Below, in pieces: positions 58,862 to 64,000 of a stretch of 64,000 nt of DNA. The notes under the pieces are model-generated. The model was given only the letters and a program-made list of their open reading frames with translations. It did not search any database and was not told where the DNA came from. Where the stretch lies: assembly GCA_022827055.1 (NCBI GenBank), contig JAJDTR010000115.1:1-64000 (forward strand). Direction: 5' to 3'. How positions within the stretch are numbered: the first letter of the stretch is position 1; each line of letters opens with the position of its first letter. The stretch comes from Candidatus Poribacteria bacterium. Lineage in GTDB: Bacteria > Poribacteria > WGA-4E > JAJDTR01. The translations under genes were made by a program, and so were the position numbers.

Positions 58862-59323
58862 GTTGTCCTCCAAATAGAAATAGATTGTGCTCCCGGCATA
58901 AAGACTGACGGGTAAGTAGATACAGTCAGACTGTCATTAAGGTTACCTAAAATTCACTGGGGAATAGGTAGAAATAACTTGGGAAAAAACCGAATTGTAG
59001 ATAAAACTGGCGGATTAAGCGGCGGAGGCTGGCGGGGCACGGCTACGGACATTGCTAACTATAGCCGTGGATATAAAAGTCGGGTCGAAAGGGGAATGAA
59101 TTGAAGTGCGAAGACCGTGATTGGAAAGACTTTCAGCGTGGTACGCAATACCGAGATGGTTCGCAATGAAAAAGCAGGTAGAACAATCGTGCGATGCGGA
59201 ATGCTTGTGTTCATCGTCGTGATCGTGTACAATTCCGGCAATGGCAACCGTTATCAGATAATAACAGATACCCATCGCAATTACGCAACCGGTAAGATTG
59301 ATGTAGACTCGATTGTTCCGCAA
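58805..59323 (-). repeat. Segmental duplication, right copy (partner 53333-53849)
   Basis: Copy of 53333-53849 containing the intact lipoprotein start, the 130-bp spacer and the 102-residue gene. The right copy is likely the source, because the lipoprotein is complete here. Confidence 0.85.
59015..59323 (-). CDS. Small His/Cys-rich membrane-associated protein, copy 2
   Basis: 102 residues, paralogue of 53541-53849. It has a hydrophobic segment (CVIAMGICYYLITVAIAGIV), then HDHDDEHKHSASHDCSTCFF and a matching tail RSRAPPASAA. The start is a TTG at 59323 with AAGGG nine bases upstream; copy 1 uses ATG. It is the first gene of the operon running to the ABC permease. A Zur-box-like palindrome lies 181 bp upstream. 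Confidence 0.68.
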   Translation of the reverse strand: MRNNRVYINLTGCVIAMGICYYLITVAIAGIVHDHDDEHKHSASHDCSTCFFIANHLGIAYHAESLSNHGLRTSIHSPFDPTFISTAIVSNVRSRAPPASAA

Positions 59324-59966
59324 CGCCGTTTACCCTTTCAGTAGTGCGCTGTTTCAGAATTAAGTATATTATTCTAGCACGAACAGACAGGCTTTGTCCA
59401 ATTTATTGGTTAGGACCTATGCGGCGTGTTCATGAGTCCCCTGATAAGGGGATTTAGGAGTTTAAAATCAAAAATCTACCCCTGTGTGCTAAATTTACGT
59501 ATGTTATGTTATAACATAATAATTCAGAAGTCAAGTCAAAAATGAAATCTTCTAGGGTCATTTAATTCTCCCGTAATTCGATCTCCCGGTCGAAGCTACG
59601 GCGGGGCAAGATGCGCCGCCTACGGATTCGGGTTGTTCCAAAATCAGTCAAAAAACGGAAAACCAAATAGCCCTATGGAATCTTCTAGGTAGGTGGTTGT
59701 CTCCTTTCGGAAAGATTGATGCTTGTCTTAACTGCAAAATATGACACATCTTAAATTGGTTACGTAAATCCTATTGGTATCAAAAGTCGGATGATCCAAA
59801 GAATGAGATTGCGGTTTACGAGTAGTGGGGAATACCCATCCGACAACCCTCTCAGGATTAGATGTGATTACCTTTGATGGGAGGTTTGAGTTTCTTGACA
59901 ATCGGATGGCAATGGCTTATGCTACGTATCATAAAATTCTATTTAACGAAAGGACGGCAATGTATT
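59324..59966. other. Divergent intergenic region of the metal cluster
   Basis: Apart from the Zur-like palindrome, no gene is supported. The 59874 ATG is in frame with the outer-membrane gene but gives a poor leader. An inverted pair near 59595-59625 (GGCGGGGC and GCGCCGCC) is weak. The 59440-59560 stretch is AT-rich, as expected for promoters. Confidence 0.5.
59504..59519. promoter_or_regulatory. Zur-box-like perfect 16-bp palindrome
   Basis: TTATGTTATAACATAA is a perfect palindrome with the core ATGTTATAACAT. From memory this core matches the proteobacterial Zur operator (GATATGTTATAACATATC type). It lies between the divergent metal operon (start 59323, minus) and the outer-membrane gene (plus), where a zinc repressor would control both. 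No Zur/Fur regulator gene was found in the window. Confidence 0.6.
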
Positions 59967-60653
59967 GTGTATCGCTTGATTTCTTTTTTGATGTTTGTTT
60001 GTATATTGGCAATCGCCAGTTTTTCAGTGCTAGAGGACAGTTATGCGGGTGAAGACGCCTCCGAAGAATCTCGCATTCCGGGCTGGTTTCGAGTTGATAC
60101 GGACGCCTTGGGAACGCATTTCCTGATTGGGGCGACGCATTCGGTAGGCGGCGTCGCGCTTGAGTCCAATATCTTCATCGACGATACTCTCGGCGAGTTT
60201 GACCTCGGTGTTTCCATACCCGCAGCCAAAGGCGACAGTTTCAGCCTCACACTGTTACCCATGCTTGGCCTCGGGTTTGACTACAAAGCGCCGGATGGAC
60301 CTTCCGCCATCTTTCCACACCTGTTCGTGTTTCTACCTGCAGGCAAATTCTTCTTCAAGTCGTGGACGATTGGGACTCTCTATTCCGTATTCGATGATGA
60401 AAGGGACAACGAAGTCTACACGCGCAATTACCTCACCTATTCCCTTAACAGGACTGTCGCGGTTGGCCCGCAGTTCGAAACCGTAGTGGGTTTGGGCGAT
60501 GAGAGGACGGTTTTCAGCCAGATTCTCGGTGTGCGAATCAATATCGGATACGGCGAGAACAACACGCTCGGCATCCTTGCCGGGTATGATACCAAGAAAA
60601 CGGAGGAACAATCGGGCTTAACGGGAAGGTTGAGTTTTACGCGCAGATGGTAG
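59967..60653 (+). CDS. Outer-membrane beta-barrel-type protein of unknown function
   Basis: About 228 residues from a GTG at 59967 with a signal peptide (YRLISFLMFVCILAIASFSV, cut near YAGED). An ATG at 59874 gives a longer, less likely leader. After SRIPGWFRVDTDALGTHFLI the chain alternates hydrophobic and polar residues (FDLGVSIPAAKGDSFSLTLL, KSWTIGTLYSVFDDERDNEV, TVAVGPQFETVVGLGDERTV) and ends LTGRLSFTRRW with aromatic C-terminus, consistent with a small outer-membrane barrel. It is divergent from the His-rich operon across a Zur-like palindrome, so it may be metal-regulated. Confidence 0.7.
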   Translation: MYRLISFLMFVCILAIASFSVLEDSYAGEDASEESRIPGWFRVDTDALGTHFLIGATHSVGGVALESNIFIDDTLGEFDLGVSIPAAKGDSFSLTLLPMLGLGFDYKAPDGPSAIFPHLFVFLPAGKFFFKSWTIGTLYSVFDDERDNEVYTRNYLTYSLNRTVAVGPQFETVVGLGDERTVFSQILGVRINIGYGENNTLGILAGYDTKKTEEQSGLTGRLSFTRRW

Positions 60654-60806
60654 TGCAATAGCGCGCCCGGGTTGTCGAAGTATTGAGAGATATTTTTTGG
60701 TTGTTAGTACCCTAACGGTGATTAAGGGCGAAAATCCTATCGCTGAGACGTTTGGGAGCTGCCGAGAGTTTTATATTGGTTGGATGATGGTCGGATGAAA
60801 AGAAAT

Positions 60807-61034
60807 TTAAGAATAGTGCGACTCAGCCCTTTCTAATGCCCTACGTAGGTTGCCAATGTGCTCTTTATATTTTATTGCGTTACGGAGATTCCCTTTAATT
60901 CCAGCGAGAAATCCAATTGCAGCGTAGATTTGAGCCATGTTCGATACTTGGTAAGGCTGGAGGCACTTAGCTATTGCCTCTGAATCTTTGACCTGGAGTA
61001 AATGGCGTCTCAAAAAAGGAGTCATTGAATTCAT
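60807..61034 (-). CDS. Small protein overlapping the end of the membrane protein gene
   Basis: 75 residues, ATG at 61034, overlapping the last 68 bases of the gene at 60967-61374 in another frame. PFLRRHLLQVKDSEAIAKCL and QIYAAIGFLAGIKGNLRNAI read plausibly as helical, but I know no family. It may be a real coupled gene or chance; the overlap and ordinary composition favour the former slightly. Confidence 0.35.
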   Translation of the reverse strand: MNSMTPFLRRHLLQVKDSEAIAKCLQPYQVSNMAQIYAAIGFLAGIKGNLRNAIKYKEHIGNLRRALERAESHYS

Positions 61035-61374
61035 AACGGACCTTTAGATTCTTGCACATAGCTTTGAATAACCGCAACTGACTGTCGCGACTTTCGCTTT
61101 CGTGATACTTCTGTAAAGCCTCCATGACAGGGGCCGAATCATGAAACACAATTACCACCTCGTTTAGCGCTGCAAAAAATTCCTCTCGGGAATGCTCTGC
61201 GTGGCTTTCCTGCCCTTCTGTTATCGCAAAACGGTTGCCCAAGAGCCGACGGAAAGTATCAAATTTCTGTTTGCGGTTCTCATATCTTCGGTAGAAACAT
61301 GTTGATAATATGACTCCGATTAGTCCAGACAATAGTGCAGAAATTATCAACCAGAGTGGGGTCAAAAGGCTCAC
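60967..61374 (-). CDS. Membrane-anchored DUF6680-like protein
   Basis: 135 residues: an N-terminal helix (PLWLIISALLSGLIGVILST) serves as anchor, followed by a basic stretch (RRYENRKQKFDTFRRLLGNR) and a soluble helical domain (EEFFAALNEVVIVFHDSAPV, LRLFKAMCKNLKVRYEFNDS). The EEFFAALNEV...VFHDSAPVMEALQKY pattern resembles DUF6680, a family of unknown function with an N-terminal helix. The start is not backed by a clear ribosome site. It stands alone among the metal and secreted-protein genes. Confidence 0.65.
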   Translation of the reverse strand: MSLLTPLWLIISALLSGLIGVILSTCFYRRYENRKQKFDTFRRLLGNRFAITEGQESHAEHSREEFFAALNEVVIVFHDSAPVMEALQKYHESESRDSQLRLFKAMCKNLKVRYEFNDSFFETPFTPGQRFRGNS

Positions 61375-61809
61375 CTCTTCTTGATGCAGAAAGCTAGCGG
61401 CGTGGTTACCAAAACACTGATCATATGAAATCGAGGAATTTATCTGAAGATGATACGAGAACTATCGGTAAACCCCTTCAGCGATTTTGCACTACATCAA
61501 TGTAGGTAATCCCGAAACCTGGAATGTGTAGGTACACGTGAGGCGCGTAGAATTGATACTCGATTGTTAAGATTGCCAAATCGAAACCTTAACCAATGAG
61601 TTTGTCCATTTGCGGATAAGGAATAGCGATACATCTAGTTCATTGACAAACGCCACAGTTTTGCTTAAGCTGCTGAGATGGATTTCATCTTGCACCACTA
61701 ACGTGGACTGGAAATCTCATCAATCACAAATCAGGAAATCAATCAGGGGAATATTGTGGAGTGGTTTCTACCGACCGTCTTGTTATAGGAACCGAGATTC
61801 GCTTTGTCT
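61375..61809. other. Intergenic region
   Basis: No gene, repeat or RNA recognised in 435 bp between two minus-strand genes. The AT-rich part near 61380-61560 probably holds the promoter of the DUF6680-like gene. Confidence 0.4.
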
Positions 61810-63414
61810 CTATTTTACAATCACCATCCGCTTCATCTGATGGAAGGTCGGGGTGGACAATCGATAGAAGTAGATTCCGCTTGAGACCTGCGCACCACTG
61901 TTATTGCGGCCATCCCAGTAGGCGGCGCGTTCTCGAGTAGAATACTCACCAGCGGTTTGTTCACCCAGGTTTAACCGCCGCACCAGTTGCCCTTGGACAT
62001 TGTAAATACTAAGTGTAGCGTCGGAGTCGGCACTCAACCGATACGGAATCCAGGTTTCCGGGTTAAACGGATTGGGAAAATTTTGAAATAGCGCCGTGCG
62101 CTTGACCTGTCCCAGTGTTGTGGCGCTCAAATCGTAAGCTTCGACGGCGTACGGCGGGGTGTTGAAATCTTTGACGCTATCGTAAACGTAAACCGCAACG
62201 CCGTGGGCCGATTCGGGCCCGGCATTGCCCGCGTTATGCGAGGAAACTACGACGGCGTTTCCGCTAATAGCGACCCACTCCCCGTAGTTAACCTTTTGCC
62301 CGGGATCTCTAGGCAAGACCTTTGCCCGTTCCTCCCAGCGTCCTTCAATCCGCACGAAGGAGTAGGATGCTCCCGACCCCGGTGCACCTTCATCGCGAGT
62401 TTTGGCGCCTACGACAACGATACTGCCGCTAATTGCAACACCGGACCCAAACTGATCGGCTTTTTTTGCGTCCTTGGGACCGAGTTTTGCCTGTTGCCGC
62501 CATCCTCCACCGTCACGGACGAAAACATAGGCGGCGCCTGAATCTTTTCCACGGTCGGAGTCCGATAGCGGCGATCCAACGATGACGGTGTTTCCGCTCA
62601 TTGCCAGCGAACCTCCGAAATTGTCGGCCTTGGCAGCATCATCGGCTACGAGTTTGGTCTTTTGTATCCAAGTGTCCCCGTTCCGTTCAAAGACATAAGC
62701 CGCGCCGGCAAACCTAACTCCGCTATGCGTATGTTTCGGCGCCCCGACGATGACGGTGTTCCTATAGACCAATACGGCGGTTCCGAAGGCGTCCGAGCGT
62801 TGTAGATCTGCAGGAGCGAGTTTAACCTGCTGTTTCCAGGCGGTTCCGGTGCGAACGTAGATATATGCCGACCCCGAACTGCTGCCGGCGTCATCATCGC
62901 CGGGCGACCCTATGACGGCGACTTCCCTATCAACTGAGACCGCATCCCCAAAACCGTCATCTCGATCCACATCTGCGGGTACCAGTTTCGCCTGCTCCTT
63001 CCATTGATTGCGGTTGCGGGCGAAAACAAATGCGGCTCCGGCGAGAGACTCATCGGCTCCCGCCCTTGACGCTCCGATGAGTGCATAATCGGGGCTAGCC
63101 AATTCATGAGGTCCCGTAAGATCGACTGCCACTCCGAAAGAGGGAATGGCTCTATTCTCGTTTCCATCGATGGGCTTCACGGTAAGTTGAGCCTGTTCTT
63201 TCCACTTCGAGCCACTCCCGACATAGACCATTGCCATGCCGAAACCCGCAGGTGCCCCAACGATCATGGTGTCGCCGTTGATATCGGACGATAGACGACT
63301 ATTTCTCGTACCTTCCTCAACGACAACCAGCTTAAATCCGGCGGCATTGCCCATGTTTGCAACCAAGACGCAGGAAATTAGGGAAATGAAGATAGATTGC
63401 ATCATTTTCGTCAT
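61810..63414 (-). CDS. FG-GAP-like repeat protein with C-terminal FlgD/type-IX-like sorting module
   Basis: 534 residues with a signal peptide (MQSIFISLISCVLVANMGNA, cut near residue 25). About seven repeats of a beta-propeller-like unit follow (DNFGGSLAMSGNTVIVGSPL, DQFGSGVAISGSIVVVGAKT, DAFGTAVLVYRNTVIVGAPK), a pattern of FG-GAP-type surface proteins. After a linker the last 90 residues form the module TALFQNFPNPFNPETWIPYR, TLSIYNVQGQLVRRLNLGE, and SGIYFYRLSTPTFHQMKRM to VIVK, typical of Poribacteria secreted proteins. Predicted surface or extracellular. A second, partial copy follows at the window edge. Confidence 0.88.
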   Translation of the reverse strand: MTKMMQSIFISLISCVLVANMGNAAGFKLVVVEEGTRNSRLSSDINGDTMIVGAPAGFGMAMVYVGSGSKWKEQAQLTVKPIDGNENRAIPSFGVAVDLTGPHELASPDYALIGASRAGADESLAGAAFVFARNRNQWKEQAKLVPADVDRDDGFGDAVSVDREVAVIGSPGDDDAGSSSGSAYIYVRTGTAWKQQVKLAPADLQRSDAFGTAVLVYRNTVIVGAPKHTHSGVRFAGAAYVFERNGDTWIQKTKLVADDAAKADNFGGSLAMSGNTVIVGSPLSDSDRGKDSGAAYVFVRDGGGWRQQAKLGPKDAKKADQFGSGVAISGSIVVVGAKTRDEGAPGSGASYSFVRIEGRWEERAKVLPRDPGQKVNYGEWVAISGNAVVVSSHNAGNAGPESAHGVAVYVYDSVKDFNTPPYAVEAYDLSATTLGQVKRTALFQNFPNPFNPETWIPYRLSADSDATLSIYNVQGQLVRRLNLGEQTAGEYSTRERAAYWDGRNNSGAQVSSGIYFYRLSTPTFHQMKRMVIVK

Positions 63415-63478
63415 GCTGATAACCCCTCTATGTTGAGAGACTGTTTGAATAATAGGCGGTTGTTTGTTTCTTGATGGT

Positions 63479-63505
63479 CTGGATTTGTCAATCCAGAGCG
63501 AGAAG
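63479..63505. repeat. Short dispersed hairpin repeat
   Basis: TCTGGATTTGTCAATCCAGA with GCGAGAAGG after it forms a TCTGGATT/AATCCAGA stem and resembles 9659-9690 (GGATTTGGCAATCC with CCGAGCAAG). It lies between the two sorting-module proteins. Confidence 0.5.
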
Positions 63506-63597
63506 GTATGGAGCGCGTGGCCCAGCCTGATGGCGGGTTACTTTCGAGCCAACCCCAAATCACGGGACGCACAAGAGTGCTCTCAGGTCATTTGATA

Positions 63598-64000
63598 CTA
63601 TTTCAAGATGAGCATTCTTCGCGTGGCACTAAATGTGTCTGCTCGCAGGCTGTAGAAATAGACGCCGCTGGAAACGGTTTGTCCGACTTGGTCCCTACCA
63701 TCCCAATACGCAGCGGCGTCTCGACTAAGATAATCTCCCGCCTTTTGCATGCCGAGATCGAGTTCTCTTATCTGTTGCCCTCGGACATTGTAGATGCGGA
63801 AATTCACGGGGGCGTCAGCCGCCAACTGATACGGCAGCCAGGTTTCCGGGTTAAAGGGATTGGGAAAGTTTTGAAGCAGTGCGGTACGCCTGATTTTTCC
63901 GAAGGTTGTCACAGCCAATCCGGACGGATCGACCGAGAAGGGCACTATTTCTAAATCTTTGGTGCCGTCATAGATGTGCACCGCGTGGCCTTTACCCCAC
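63598..64000 (-). CDS. Secreted protein with FlgD/type-IX-like sorting module (5' beyond window)
   Basis: Open from the window end (63998) down to the stop at 63598, so the N-terminus is missing. GKGHAVHIYDGTKDLEIVPF begins the visible part, followed by TALLQNFPNPFNPETWLPYQ, FRIYNVRGQQIRELDLGMQK and SGVYFYSLRADTFSATRRM to LILK. It is a close relative of 61810-63414 in the module, and the visible HAVHIYDGTKD resembles the stretch just before that module in its neighbour, suggesting the same FG-GAP-type body. Probably a tandem duplicate. Confidence 0.85.
   Translation of the reverse strand, partial: WGKGHAVHIYDGTKDLEIVPFSVDPSGLAVTTFGKIRRTALLQNFPNPFNPETWLPYQLAADAPVNFRIYNVRGQQIRELDLGMQKAGDYLSRDAAAYWDGRDQVGQTVSSGVYFYSLRADTFSATRRMLILK

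Overview
The window reads like a chromosomal piece of a Candidatus Poribacteria-type bacterium, probably from a marine or sponge metagenome. This is inferred from gene families, not from a marker gene; no rRNA or tRNA was found. The clues are a phytanoyl-CoA dioxygenase, many short-chain and Gfo/Idh/MocA dehydrogenases, hydantoinase A/B, tandem Ldh2 dehydrogenases, an Rpn-family nuclease with long GKAEGK-type tails, and secreted proteins ending in an 'LQNFPNPFNPETW' FlgD/type-IX-like sorting module.

Layout. 0-7 kb: an IS1595-type transposase remnant, an SDR, a large UvrD helicase with an internal DnaQ-like exonuclease, and an intact plus a broken Rpn nuclease. 7-24.7 kb: metabolic genes (two Ldh2 paralogues, acetamidase, SDR, HpaI aldolases, amidohydrolase, PhyH dioxygenase, hydantoinase A and B, and a uronate-type cluster of mannonate dehydratase, aldolase, Gfo/Idh and epimerase). 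24.8-33.6 kb: an AT-richer island that looks like a defence locus. It holds a DUF2971-TPR protein, a DUF433/DUF5615 toxin-antitoxin-like pair, a 1140-residue protein joining TIR, 17 TPRs and a TaqI/Eco57I-type DNA target-recognition domain with no methyltransferase domain, and a translationally coupled SMC/RecF-like ATPase. 33.8-49.6 kb: enolase-superfamily enzyme, phosphoesterase-PQQ protein, giant VIT-VWA protein, an ECF sigma/sliding clamp operon, isomerase, orphan DNA methyltransferase, dehydrogenases and a STAS protein. 49.7-60.7 kb: a probable zinc/metal envelope cluster (TonB receptor, DUF3299 protein, His-rich lipoproteins, FtsX-type ABC transporter, MerC-like protein, outer-membrane protein) with a Zur-box-like palindrome and an internal 0.52-kb duplication. 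60.8-64 kb: small membrane protein and FG-GAP-like secreted proteins with C-terminal sorting modules.

The strongest candidate for an undescribed system is the TIR-TPR-TRD plus ATPase pair at 28676-33513. It suggests a NAD-consuming TIR effector gated by a restriction-type DNA recognition domain and an SMC-like ATPase. Next to it, a DUF2971 protein sits on the same TPR scaffold with the same C-terminal cap, as if effector heads are exchanged. A second theme is a set of dispersed, intergenic, MITE-like inverted repeats at six or more sites, one of which separates the hydantoinase genes.

Starts were moved from the longest open frame where a ribosome binding site decided it. All domain names are from motif recognition by eye; no search was run.
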